Shown: positions 9,420 to 16,957, numbered from the stretch's first letter. The stretch is 64,000 nucleotides of DNA from Lutibacter sp. HS1-25 (GCF_004121075.1 NZ_RHLN01000009.1:39191-103190); one strand, 5' to 3'. Made by a program: numbers and translations. Notes: a model not told the origin generated them from the sequence alone.

Positions 9420-10322
9420 ATGAGTATAACAGTAACAAATATCAGCAAATCCTTCAAAAAAATTGAAGCCTTAAAAAACATTTCTTTCGATGTTAAAGAA
9501 GGCGAATTGTTTGGCTTAATTGGTCCAGATGGCGCTGGAAAAACCACTTTATTTAGGGTATTAACCACGTTGTTATTTGCTAATGAAGGAACCGCAACTG
9601 TTGCTGGTTTTGATATTGTAAAAGACTATAAAAATATTCGAAATTGTGTGGGCTATATGCCCGGTAAATTTTCGTTGTATCACGATTTAACTGTTGAAGA
9701 AAATCTGGAATTTTTTGCAACTATTTTTGGTACAACCATCGAAGAAAATTACGATTTAATAAAAGATATTTACATTCAAATTGAACCTTTTAAAAACCGT
9801 AGAGCAGGTAAATTATCGGGTGGTATGAAACAAAAATTAGCTTTGTGCTGTGCGTTAATTCACAAACCTAAAGTGTTGTTTTTAGACGAGCCAACTACGG
9901 GTGTTGACCCAGTTTCTCGAAAAGAATTTTGGGAAATGCTAAAACGCTTGCAACAAAAAGGAATTACCATGTTGGTTTCAACACCATATATGGATGAAGC
10001 CGAATTGTGCGATCGTATTGCACTGATCCAAAATGGACAAATTTTAGAAATTGACACACCTCAAAAAATTGTAAAACATTACCCTAAAACCATCTACAAT
10101 ATTAGTGCAGATAATATGTATTTATTAATTAAAAGCTTAAAAGCATTTAAACATAATTATAGTGTATATCCTTTTGGTGAGTTTGTACATTATACCGATA
10201 AAAGAAATGATTTTACACCTGCCGAATTGGCAAATTATTTAAAAAATAAAGGTTTACAAAATATACAAATAAACAAAACAAAAGCAACCATTGAAGATAC
10301 TTTTATGGAGCTGGCTAAATAA
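9420..10322 (+). CDS. ABC transporter ATP-binding protein (YbhF N-terminal-half equivalent)
   Basis: This is one of two ATPase subunits energising the ABC-2 exporter. Walker A is GPDGAGKTT (about residue 38), the signature is LSGGMKQKLALCCALIHKPK and Walker B is VLFLDEPTTGVDP, with a C-terminal extension after about residue 220 typical of drug-export ATPases. The length is 300 aa. In E. coli YbhF the two ATPase domains are fused in one chain; here they are separate genes 108 bp apart, with an inverted-repeat element in the gap. Confidence 0.93.
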   Translation: MSITVTNISKSFKKIEALKNISFDVKEGELFGLIGPDGAGKTTLFRVLTTLLFANEGTATVAGFDIVKDYKNIRNCVGYMPGKFSLYHDLTVEENLEFFATIFGTTIEENYDLIKDIYIQIEPFKNRRAGKLSGGMKQKLALCCALIHKPKVLFLDEPTTGVDPVSRKEFWEMLKRLQQKGITMLVSTPYMDEAELCDRIALIQNGQILEIDTPQKIVKHYPKTIYNISADNMYLLIKSLKAFKHNYSVYPFGEFVHYTDKRNDFTPAELANYLKNKGLQNIQINKTKATIEDTFMELAK

Positions 10323-10359
10323 GTAAGCAGAAGCAGCAAGCAAAAAACGGAATATCACC

Positions 10360-10415
10360 TCGAGCGCAGTCGAGAGGTTTTTAATTATACATAAATAGTT
10401 CTCGACTGCGCTCGA
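10360..10415. repeat. Inverted-repeat element, GTTCGAG family (copy C)
   Basis: Two perfect 16-bp arms, TCGAGCGCAGTCGAGA (10360-10375) and TCTCGACTGCGCTCGA (10400-10415), flank a 24-nt loop and are followed by ACTGAC. Read on the minus strand the element starts GTCAGTTCGAG, the same end as the elements at 11248-11366 and 46939-47037. It sits between the two ATPase genes and could fold into a strong mRNA hairpin that tunes expression of the downstream genes. Confidence 0.8.
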
Positions 10416-10430
10416 ACTGACAAAGTAAAT

Positions 10431-11171
10431 ATGAAAAAAGAAAATGTTATAATAGTTGAAAATTTAACTAAAAAATTTGGTGACTTTACGGCTGTTAATG
10501 CCATTTCTTTTGAAGTGAAAAAAGGTGAAATTTTTGGATTTTTAGGTGCGAACGGAGCAGGAAAAACAACCGCAATGAAAATGTTAATTGGCATCTCAAA
10601 ACCATCAGTCGGAAATGCTAGCGTTGCAGGTTTTGATGTTTATAAAAATCCGGATGCTATTAAAAAAAATATTGGTTATATGAGTCAGAAATTTGCTTTG
10701 TACGACGATTTAACTGTGAAAGAAAATATTACTTTTTTTGGTGGAATTTATGGTTTATCAAGAGCTGAAATCAAAGAAAAAACAGCCGTGCTAATTAACG
10801 AATTAAACCTGCAAGAAGTAAGCAACAAATTGGTAGGTTCTTTGCCTTTGGGTTGGAAACAAAAAATTTCATTTTCAGTGGCGCTTTTACATCAGCCAAA
10901 AATTGTTTTTTTAGATGAACCAACTGGTGGTGTTGACCCAATAACTAGACGTCAGTTTTGGGAAATGATTTACAAAACAGCCAACGAAGGAACTACCATT
11001 TTTGTAACCACACATTATATGGACGAGGCTGAATATTGCGACAGAGTTTCTATTATGGTTGATGGAAAAATTGAGGCTTTAGACACCCCAAAAAAATTAA
11101 AAGAAAAGTACAATTCACAAAATATGAATGATGTGTTTTTGAAATTGGCTAGAAGCCCAATGAATAATTAA
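10431..11171 (+). CDS. ABC transporter ATP-binding protein (YbhF C-terminal-half equivalent)
   Basis: This is the second ATPase of the exporter. Walker A is GANGAGKTT (about residue 39) and Walker B is IVFLDEPTGGVDP. The signature is degenerate, LPLGWKQKISFSVALLHQPK instead of LSGGQ; the same LPLGWKQ is known from the C-terminal ATPase domain of E. coli YbhF, so this is a family trait and supports the assignment rather than a defect. The length is 246 aa. It is followed by 491 bp of repeat-rich DNA before the first permease. Confidence 0.92.
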   Translation: MKKENVIIVENLTKKFGDFTAVNAISFEVKKGEIFGFLGANGAGKTTAMKMLIGISKPSVGNASVAGFDVYKNPDAIKKNIGYMSQKFALYDDLTVKENITFFGGIYGLSRAEIKEKTAVLINELNLQEVSNKLVGSLPLGWKQKISFSVALLHQPKIVFLDEPTGGVDPITRRQFWEMIYKTANEGTTIFVTTHYMDEAEYCDRVSIMVDGKIEALDTPKKLKEKYNSQNMNDVFLKLARSPMNN

Positions 11172-11222
11172 AAATTAAAAATGAATAATTAAAAAGTTTG
11201 AGTATTGATATATTAGAATTTA

Positions 11223-11403
11223 ACCCGTTGGGTGCAAATATTAAAAACGTCAGTTCGAGTGTTTTTTGTGTAGTAAAACGGAACAAAAAATGTATCGAGA
11301 ACCTTTTTTAATAATAATTTTTCGCTTCTCGATACGATTTTCTATTGAAAATCACTCGAACTGACGAAAAATTTATCGTCAAAAATTAATTGCACCCAAC
11401 AGG
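11223..11403. mobile_element. 181-bp MITE-like element with 10-bp flanking direct repeat
   Basis: Terminal inverted repeats TAACCCGTTGGGTGCAA (11221-11237) and TTGCACCCAACAGGTTA (11390-11406) match at 16 of 17 positions. The 10-mer TTAGAATTTA occurs at both edges (11213-11222 and 11404-11413), as a target-site duplication would. There is no ORF inside. The interior carries a GTTCGAG-family element (11248-11366), so the insertion is nested or composite. It lies within the efflux operon, between the second ATPase and the first permease gene. Confidence 0.7.
11248..11366 (+). repeat. GTTCGAG-family inverted-repeat element (copy A)
   Basis: Perfect 14-bp ends CGTCAGTTCGAGTG (11248-11261) and CACTCGAACTGACG (11353-11366) enclose a second perfect inverted pair, GTATCGAGAA (11292-11301) and TTCTCGATAC (11326-11335). 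The internal stretch from 11253 to 11302 is nearly identical to the reverse complement of 46986-47037 (copy B). This is a dispersed hairpin element. Confidence 0.85.
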
Positions 11404-11431
11404 TTAGAATTTAGATATTAAATAGTAAAAC

Positions 11432-11571
11432 TGTCATTGCAGGATGGAGGGTTTAGAAAATGTTCGGTGAACATTTTTACCGAACAGGTCAGCTGGCGCA
11501 AGGAAAAAAAATTGTGGCAATCTCTCCATAAAAATGAGATAACCACGTCGCTATCGCTCCTCGTTATGACA
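11432..11571. repeat. Third small repeat element with TGTCAT/ATGACA ends
   Basis: Imperfect ends TGTCATTGCAGGA and TCCTCGTTATGACA bound a stretch with an internal perfect hairpin, TGTTCGGT (11461-11468) with ACCGAACA (11479-11486), and the words GGCAATCTC and CGTCGCTATCGCTCC. I recall similar GTCATTGC...GCAATCTC...CGCTATCGCTCCTCG intergenic repeats from Flavobacteriaceae genomes, but only one copy is in this window. It is followed at 11590 by GGTCGTTGAGCGGAGCCGAAG, another word I associate with intergenic repeats. It contains no plausible gene. Confidence 0.55.
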
Positions 11572-11662
11572 AAGTATTGAGATATGCTGGTCGTTGAGCG
11601 GAGCCGAAGCAACAGTTTGAAAACAACAATTAATAATTCGTAATTGACAATTCGTAATTAAA

Positions 11663-12769
11663 ATGAATAGATTTATAGGCTTTGTAAAAAAAGAATTTTA
11701 TCACATATATAGAGATAAACGCTCATTGTTTATACTTTTTGGAATGCCTATTGTTCAAATTATGCTGTTTGGTTTTGCCATTACCAATGAAATTAACAAT
11801 GTAAATATTGCTATTTTAGATCATTCAAAAGATGCAACAACACAAGAAATTATCAATAAAATAGCAGCTTCAAAATATTTTAGCGTGCAGGATTATATTC
11901 AAAATGAAGCCGAAATTGAAAATTCTTTTAAAAAAGGAACCCTTAAAGCTGTACTTATTTTTGAAAAAGATTTTAGCAAAAAATTAATCACCCAAAACAA
12001 TGCTACAGTTCAAATTATTACCGATGCAACAGACCCCAATACAGCAAATACTATAAGCAATTACACCAATGCCATTTTACAAAATTATCAGCAAGAATTA
12101 AATAAAACAACTAAAATTCCTTATCAAATTATACCAAAAACACGGATGGTTTTTAACCCCGAATTGAAAAGTGTTTTTATGTTTGTACCTGGAGTTATGA
12201 CCATTATTTTGATGTTGGTTTCGGCAATGATGACCTCTATTTCTATAACTCGCGAAAAAGAATTAGGCACTATGGAGGTACTTTTAGTTTCGCCTTTAAA
12301 ACCAATTTTGGTTATTGTTGGCAAAGTAGTTCCGTATATATTTTTATCGGTTATCAATGCAACTATTATTATTTTACTCAGCCTTTTTGTTTTTAAAATG
12401 CCCGTTCAAGGAAGCTTGTTTTTACTTGGTTTAGAAAGTGTTTTATTTATTATTACATCCCTTTCTTTAGGTATTTTAATTTCAACCATATCTGTAACGC
12501 AGCAAACAGCCATGATGATCTCTTTAATGGCATTAATGCTACCAACAATATTGCTATCGGGCTTTATATTTCCAATAAGTAGTATGCCGCTGCCTTTGCA
12601 AATAATAAGTAATATCATTCCTGCCAAATGGTTTATAATAATTATTAAAGGCATAATGCTTAAAGGTGTTGGCATTTTATTTATTTGGAAAGAAACCCTT
12701 ATTTTATTAGGTATGACACTGTTTTTTATTGCAGTAAGTGTGAAAAAATATAAGATTAGATTGGAGTAA
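11663..12769 (+). CDS. ABC-2 type transporter permease (YbhS-like)
   Basis: This is an inner-membrane permease of the exporter. The N-terminal segment RFIGFVKKEFYHIYRDKRSLFILFG precedes the first membrane helix; a large periplasmic domain (about residues 45-170) follows; then a cluster of about five helices begins at FMFVPGVMTIILMLVSAMMT with the family motif TREKELGTMEVLLVSPLKP. The length of 368 aa is normal. It pairs with the next gene, as YbhS and YbhR do. No promoter was recognised between the repeat cluster and its ATG. Confidence 0.92.
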   Translation: MNRFIGFVKKEFYHIYRDKRSLFILFGMPIVQIMLFGFAITNEINNVNIAILDHSKDATTQEIINKIAASKYFSVQDYIQNEAEIENSFKKGTLKAVLIFEKDFSKKLITQNNATVQIITDATDPNTANTISNYTNAILQNYQQELNKTTKIPYQIIPKTRMVFNPELKSVFMFVPGVMTIILMLVSAMMTSISITREKELGTMEVLLVSPLKPILVIVGKVVPYIFLSVINATIIILLSLFVFKMPVQGSLFLLGLESVLFIITSLSLGILISTISVTQQTAMMISLMALMLPTILLSGFIFPISSMPLPLQIISNIIPAKWFIIIIKGIMLKGVGILFIWKETLILLGMTLFFIAVSVKKYKIRLE

Positions 12770-12793
12770 TCCCCCTAACCCCCAAAGGGGGAA
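12769..12793 (+). repeat. C-run/G-run hairpin element (copy 2)
   Basis: CCCCCTAACCCCC is followed by AAA and GGGGGAATT immediately after the permease stop codon; CCCCC AAA GGGGG forms a short, very stable hairpin. The same layout occurs at 52757-52780 in reverse and, diverged, at 9379-9412. Placement just after gene ends suggests a role in mRNA 3'-end stability or attenuation, or preferred insertion there. Confidence 0.65.
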
Positions 12794-12887
12794 TTGTTAT
12801 AAATTATATTAAAAATGAAATATTAAATAGTAGAAGTTAAAAAAACAAGACACTGAATACCCAATACTGAATACTAGATACCAAAAA

Positions 12888-14009
12888 ATGAAAACAATAG
12901 GATACATCATTCAAAAAGAATTCAAGCAAATTTTTAGAAATAAAGGAATGTTGCCTATTATTTTCATTATGCCATTAATTCAGTTGGTTATACTTTCCAA
13001 TGCCGCAACTTTCGAAATTAAAAACATCAAGTTTTCATATGTAGACCATAATAAAACTTCAGTTTCAAGATCGCTTATCCAAAAATTTGATGCTTCAACT
13101 TATTTCAATGTTTTAACCAATTTCACTTCAAACAAAATAGCAACCGAAGCTATGTTAAAAGGCGAAGTAGATGTTATTTTAGAAATTCCTTTAGATTTTG
13201 AACAAAATTTAGTTTCAAAAAAACAAACCGATTTATTAGTAATCATCAATGCTATAGATGGTGCTGCGGCAGGTGTAGAAAATGGCTACATCAACCAAAT
13301 TATTCAAAATTTCAACAAAAATATACGTCTACAATTAATACAAACAAACCAGGTGAAAAACCTACCCAAAACCTTAACAAGTATTCCTGCTTTTTGGTTC
13401 AACCAAACGCTCAATTACAAAACCTTTATGGTACCCGGAATCCTAGTTTTATTGGTTACTATGATTACACTTTTCTTATCGGGAATGAACATTGTTCGCG
13501 AAAAAGAAATAGGCACTTTAGAGCAAATTAACGTTACACCCATTAAAAAACACGAGTTTATTATTGGCAAATTATTTCCGTTTTGGATTATTGGAATTGG
13601 CTTATTAACTATTGGACTTATCATTGCAAAACTGCTATTTAACATTCCAATTGTAGGCAGTATTGGTTTGCTGTATTTTTATACTTCCATATATATTTTA
13701 GTGGTTTTAGGTATTGGTTTATTTATTTCAAATTTTACCGAAACCCAACAACAAGCTATGTTTATAGCCTGGTTTTTTATGGTCATATTTATTTTAATGA
13801 GCGGACTTTTCACCCCTATTGAAAGTATGCCTTCTTGGGCGCAATTTATAACACAGTTTAATCCTATTCGTTATTTTGTTGAAGTCATGCGAATGGTCAT
13901 GCTAAAAGGTGCTAGTTTAACCGATATTGCTCCTCAATTAACCAAGACCTTTTTATACGCCCTTATTATGAATGGTTTGGCGGTAATTAGTTATAAAAAA
14001 ACCACTTAA
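12888..14009 (+). CDS. ABC-2 type transporter permease (YbhR-like)
   Basis: This is the second inner-membrane permease of the exporter. The layout is the same as in the preceding gene: an N-terminal GYIIQKEFKQIFRNKGMLPII with the first helix, a periplasmic domain, then five helices starting at FMVPGILVLLVTMITLFLSG with REKEIGTLEQINVTPIKKHE, and a late motif FTPIESMPSWAQFITQFNP. The length is 373 aa. It is the last gene of the tetR operon. E. coli YbhFSR homologues are reported as drug and cation exporters; the substrate here cannot be read from the sequence. Confidence 0.92.
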   Translation: MKTIGYIIQKEFKQIFRNKGMLPIIFIMPLIQLVILSNAATFEIKNIKFSYVDHNKTSVSRSLIQKFDASTYFNVLTNFTSNKIATEAMLKGEVDVILEIPLDFEQNLVSKKQTDLLVIINAIDGAAAGVENGYINQIIQNFNKNIRLQLIQTNQVKNLPKTLTSIPAFWFNQTLNYKTFMVPGILVLLVTMITLFLSGMNIVREKEIGTLEQINVTPIKKHEFIIGKLFPFWIIGIGLLTIGLIIAKLLFNIPIVGSIGLLYFYTSIYILVVLGIGLFISNFTETQQQAMFIAWFFMVIFILMSGLFTPIESMPSWAQFITQFNPIRYFVEVMRMVMLKGASLTDIAPQLTKTFLYALIMNGLAVISYKKTT

Positions 14010-14024
14010 ATAGCATCAAATTTG

Positions 14025-14032
14025 TATTTTTG
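14025..14032 (+). promoter_or_regulatory. sufS promoter -7 element
   Basis: TATTTTTG fits TAnnTTTG, 28 bp before the sufS ATG. I see no TTG at the proper distance upstream, so the -33 region is weak, which would fit an activated or regulated promoter. The predicted start site (about 14039) falls inside the 14035-14051 palindrome. Confidence 0.6.
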
Positions 14033-14034
14033 TA

Positions 14035-14051
14035 TTTAGAATGATTCTAAA
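14035..14051. promoter_or_regulatory. Fur/PerR-like 7-1-7 palindrome before sufS
   Basis: TTTAGAAT-G-ATTCTAAA is a perfect hyphenated palindrome. Its inner TTAGAAT-N-ATTCTAA has the 7-1-7 architecture of Fur-superfamily boxes (compare the B. subtilis PerR box TTATAATnATTATAA). It overlaps the expected transcription start of sufS. Control of Fe-S assembly by iron or peroxide is known in other bacteria; the assignment here is inference. Confidence 0.65.
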
Positions 14052-14059
14052 AAGAGCAT

Positions 14060-15274
14060 ATGATAGATATTGAAAAAATCAGAGCCGATTTCCCTATTTT
14101 AAAAGAAAAAGTAAACGGAAAGCCACTTGTATATTTAGACAACGCAGCAACAAGTCAAAAACCACAGGTTGTAATTGACAGTATTGTAAACTATTACACA
14201 ACTATAAATTCAAATATCCACAGAGGAGTACATACCTTAAGTCAAAAAGCCACAGATGCTTATGAAGAGGCGCGCATTAAATTACAGCACCATTTTAATG
14301 CTAAAAAAAGTCACGAAATTATATTAACAGCTGGTTCTACTCACAGTATCAATATTGTTGCAACAGGTTTTACTACCTTGTTAAATAAAGGAGATGAGTT
14401 AATAGTTTCAACAATGGAACACCATTCAAACATTGTACCTTGGCAAATGTTATGCGAACGTACAGGCGCGATTTTAAAAGTAATTCCAATGAATGTTGAA
14501 GGTGAATTGTTAATGGATATTTACACCGAATTACTTTCCAATAAAACAAAATTAGTTTTTGTAAACCACGTTTCAAATGCCTTAGGAACCATCAATCCTA
14601 TCCAAGAAATTATTGATAAAGCACACGCGGTTGGTGCTGCCGTTTTAATTGATGGCGCTCAAAGTTGCCCGCATATAAAACCAGATGTTCAAGCTTTAGA
14701 TGTCGATTTTTACGTAACCTCTGCCCACAAATTATGTGGTCCAACAGGTGTTGGTATTTTATATGGTAAAGAAGAATGGTTAAATAGACTACCGCCTTAC
14801 CAAGGTGGTGGTGAAATGATTAAGCAAGTTACTTTTGAAAAAACTACCTATGCCGATTTACCTCATAAATTTGAAGCAGGCACACCAAATATAGCTGGCG
14901 GAATTGCCTTTGGAACTGCTATTGACTATATGAACAGCATTGGTTTTGATAACATTGCAGCTTATGAAAACGAATTGTTAACATATGCCACCAAAAAATT
15001 ATTGGAAATAGATGGCTTAAAAATTTACGGAACCGCAAAACACAAAACATCTGTAATTTCATTCAATATTGGCAATTTACACCCGTTTGATGTAGGGTCT
15101 ATTATCGATAAATTAGGAATTGCAGTTCGTACTGGCCACCATTGCGCTCAACCTGTTATGGCTTTTTACAACATTCCAGGAACCATAAGAGCCTCATTTT
15201 CATTCTACAACACTTTTGAAGAAATTGATATTTTATACAATGCCTTGATAAGGGCAAAAAACATGCTTTCTTAA
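14060..15274 (+). CDS. sufS: Cysteine desulfurase SufS
   Basis: SufS is a PLP enzyme that takes sulfur from L-cysteine as a persulfide and feeds the SufBCD scaffold. The PLP-binding Lys is in VTSAHKLCGPTGVG (about residue 225) and the catalytic Cys is in GHHCAQPVM (about residue 364), followed by the class-II motif GTIRASFSFYNT. The length of 404 aa is normal. It is separated from sufBCD by the OmpA, hydrolase and efflux genes and has its own promoter region with a Fur-like palindrome. No sufE was seen in the window. Confidence 0.96.
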   Translation: MIDIEKIRADFPILKEKVNGKPLVYLDNAATSQKPQVVIDSIVNYYTTINSNIHRGVHTLSQKATDAYEEARIKLQHHFNAKKSHEIILTAGSTHSINIVATGFTTLLNKGDELIVSTMEHHSNIVPWQMLCERTGAILKVIPMNVEGELLMDIYTELLSNKTKLVFVNHVSNALGTINPIQEIIDKAHAVGAAVLIDGAQSCPHIKPDVQALDVDFYVTSAHKLCGPTGVGILYGKEEWLNRLPPYQGGGEMIKQVTFEKTTYADLPHKFEAGTPNIAGGIAFGTAIDYMNSIGFDNIAAYENELLTYATKKLLEIDGLKIYGTAKHKTSVISFNIGNLHPFDVGSIIDKLGIAVRTGHHCAQPVMAFYNIPGTIRASFSFYNTFEEIDILYNALIRAKNMLS

Positions 15275-15344
15275 CATAAAATCTTAAAGTTAAAAGTCTA
15301 AAATCGCAAAATTTAAAAAGTTCACATACAACTTTCACACTTGC

Positions 15345-15386
15345 GACTTTGGACTTTGGACTTTGGACTTTGGACTTTGGACTTTT
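15345..15386 (+). repeat. Tandem 7-bp repeat (GACTTTG)x5-6
   Basis: Five exact GACTTTG units start at 15345, 15352, 15359, 15366 and 15373, followed by GACTTTTT. It is preceded by degenerate AAAGTTAAAAGTCTAAAAT words after sufS. The unit length is not a multiple of three and no real gene covers it. This is the clearest member of the degenerate word family found in several spacers. Confidence 0.9.
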
Positions 15387-15399
15387 TAACCAATTCTTA

Positions 15400-15494
15400 G
15401 GCGGTTACCCAAAGGGTCGGGCTTTCCGCTATATCTTTATTACAATTCCACTGCGTTACATTGTAATAAAGGATGCCGCTGCAATCCCTAACCG
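15400..15494 (-). repeat. 95-bp dispersed hairpin element (copy 1)
   Basis: On the minus strand it reads GTTAGGGATTGCAGCGGCAT...GTAACGCAGTGGAATTG...GATATAGCGGAAAGCCCGAC, matching copies at 22873-22970 and 52561-52658. The central hairpin arms are TTTATTACAAT (15436-15446) and ATTGTAATAAA (15460-15470); the other copies have T and A in place of the A-T pair in mid-stem, so the pairing is preserved by a double change. The end hairpin is ACCC-TTT-GGGT. A 68-codon ORF covers it on the plus strand but is probably not a gene. Confidence 0.88.
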
Positions 15495-15852
15495 ATTTTA
15501 TGTACTCTTTCAAATCCCAATCTATTTGTTTTATAAACACCTATTTCTTGTCTAAATTAAATTTGTAAAGTAGCCCTCAAATAGCTAAATGTATAAGCGT
15601 TCTGTAAAAACAACCAAATCACAACTTAAAATCCATCAGCATCTACCTTGTTTCAATAGACTTTAATTAGCCAAAAATCAAAACTACGAAAGCTTAAATA
15701 CATAAAAACCTTTCAGGTATATATTTGTTATCCTCCAAAAAAATAAGTGCACTTTCAAAAGCATTGTTTTTTTATTCCTAAGTTTATTTATAATTTGGTA
15801 GCATATAGTTACCAAAAAAATGTATTATTTAAAAATTATCAACTTTAGTGGA
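15495..15852. other. Non-coding AT-rich spacer before the class A enzyme gene
   Basis: I see no gene or RNA gene here. A TATATTTG (-7-like) lies at 15720-15727 but has no -33 partner. The proper promoter for the downstream gene is at 15853-15883. Confidence 0.6.
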
Positions 15853-15883
15853 TTGACCAGCATACCCTATCTCCATAAATTTG
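15853..15883 (+). promoter_or_regulatory. Promoter of the class A beta-lactamase-like gene
   Basis: TTG (15853-15855), a 20-bp spacer and TAAATTTG (15876-15883) match the flavobacterial consensus exactly. The expected start site is near 15890, giving a leader of about 45 nt before the ATG at 15937. Confidence 0.8.
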
Positions 15884-15936
15884 TCATATATAAAAAAATA
15901 AATAATAAAATTAATAATATTTAAAAACAAAAAATT

Positions 15937-16881
15937 ATGAAAAGTAACAACAAAACACAAACAGTATTAGCAGACAAAAGCATTTCTGAAAAAATTGAAA
16001 AAATTTCAAATGGCCTTGTTGGTCGTATCGGTGCAGCTGCACAAGATCTTAGTACTGGATTGACTGTATCCATTAACGGAGATGAACCTTTTGTTATGGC
16101 AAGTACTTACAAAGTGGCCATTGCAGTAACCATATTTCGTCAAGTAGATGAAGGTAAACTTAAATTAACAGATTTAGTTGATTGCCCTTCAGAAAAAATG
16201 GTTCCAGGACCAAATCCATTGGTTACCTATTTGTTTCATCCTGGGGTAAAGTTATCAATAGCCAATTTACTAGAGCCTATGATAACGGATAGCGATAATT
16301 CTGCAACAGACTTTTTACTTGAAGTAGCTGGAGGTCCTCAAGTGGTAACAGATATGTTACGTAGCATTGGCATTACAGATTTTAGAGTGGATCGTTATGT
16401 ATCTGAAATATTAAGAGATTTCTATGGTTTAGAGGAGAAAGCTTATCTGCCATACACTTTAAAAGCTTATGCTAAAGACCCAACACTTTTAACAAGACAA
16501 GGTGATCGTAACCTAAAGTTCGAACAAGAAGACCCTCGTGACCATACCACACCAAATGCTATGCTGCAATTGCTTTTGGCCATAGACAATGGAACGGCCT
16601 TAAGTGAAAAAAGCCGTGAAGTCTTACTTGGCATGATGTCTCGTACCACTACAGGTTTTCATAGATTAAGAGGTCTTTTACCAAAAGGAACACCAGTTGC
16701 TGACAAAACAGGTACAATTGGTGGTGTAGCAAACGATGTAGGTTTTATTACACTACCTGATGGCAGACGTATTGCTATTGCAGTTTACACTAAAAGTAGT
16801 ACTACATCTGAAGCAGATCGAGAAAAAGCCATTGCAGAAGTGACTCGTTCTATATATGACTTCTTTTATTTACAGTCATAA
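15937..16881 (+). CDS. Class A beta-lactamase-like serine hydrolase, atypical, no signal peptide
   Basis: The protein is 314 aa with the three core motifs of class A enzymes: SxxK as STYK in FVMASTYKVAIAV (about residue 51), SDN in ITDSDNSATDFLL, and KTG in VADKTGTIGG. Two features are unusual. There is no signal peptide (MKSNNKTQTVLADKSI), and a stop codon 15 bp upstream (15922) rules out a longer start, although class A beta-lactamases act in the periplasm. The omega loop lacks ExxLN: RVDRYVSEIL aligns with the usual RLDRWEPELN, putting Val at Glu166, and about 35 extra residues precede PRDHTTP. By eye it looks more G+C rich than its neighbours. Beta-lactam hydrolysis is therefore uncertain; a related hydrolase or peptidase role is possible. 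Confidence 0.85.
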   Translation: MKSNNKTQTVLADKSISEKIEKISNGLVGRIGAAAQDLSTGLTVSINGDEPFVMASTYKVAIAVTIFRQVDEGKLKLTDLVDCPSEKMVPGPNPLVTYLFHPGVKLSIANLLEPMITDSDNSATDFLLEVAGGPQVVTDMLRSIGITDFRVDRYVSEILRDFYGLEEKAYLPYTLKAYAKDPTLLTRQGDRNLKFEQEDPRDHTTPNAMLQLLLAIDNGTALSEKSREVLLGMMSRTTTGFHRLRGLLPKGTPVADKTGTIGGVANDVGFITLPDGRRIAIAVYTKSSTTSEADREKAIAEVTRSIYDFFYLQS

Positions 16882-16909
16882 AAAATATATAACATTTGCA
16901 ATTACCAGT

Positions 16910-16957
16910 CAATTGGTTGCAACTGCGGTAAAATACACCGCCAGTTGCAACCAATTG
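16910..16957. terminator. Long hairpin downstream of the class A enzyme gene
   Basis: CAATTGGTTGCAACTG pairs perfectly with CAGTTGCAACCAATTG, and CGGT with ACCG after one bulged base, around an AAAATAC loop. There is no strong U run on either side, so it may be a processing or attenuation hairpin rather than a classic terminator. An outer pair, AGTCAATT (16907) and AATTGACT (16972), partly overlaps it. It separates the gene from convergent rnhA. Confidence 0.6.

Noticed and set aside
10431..11171. Inactivated ATPase because of LPLGWKQ in place of LSGGQ
   Set aside because: The same sequence is characteristic of the C-terminal ATPase domain of YbhF, so it is a family trait.
11172..11662. Small gene on the minus strand (11418-11612)
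   Set aside because: The ORF lies wholly over the TGTCAT-ended repeat element and has no plausible start context or protein features.
15349..15555. 68-codon ORF (RAFRYIF...KDAAAIPN) and its counterpart at 52543-52731
   Set aside because: Both lie across copies of the 95-bp dispersed element. Their shared peptide comes from the repeat, and the base changes between copies keep RNA/DNA pairing while changing amino acids, so they are not genes.
4856..16881. A beta-lactam resistance island (class C-like hydrolase, efflux operon, class A enzyme)
   Set aside because: The first enzyme looks like an esterase-type member, the second lacks a signal peptide and Glu166, and no integrase, attachment site or integron was found. 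Clustering alone is not enough.
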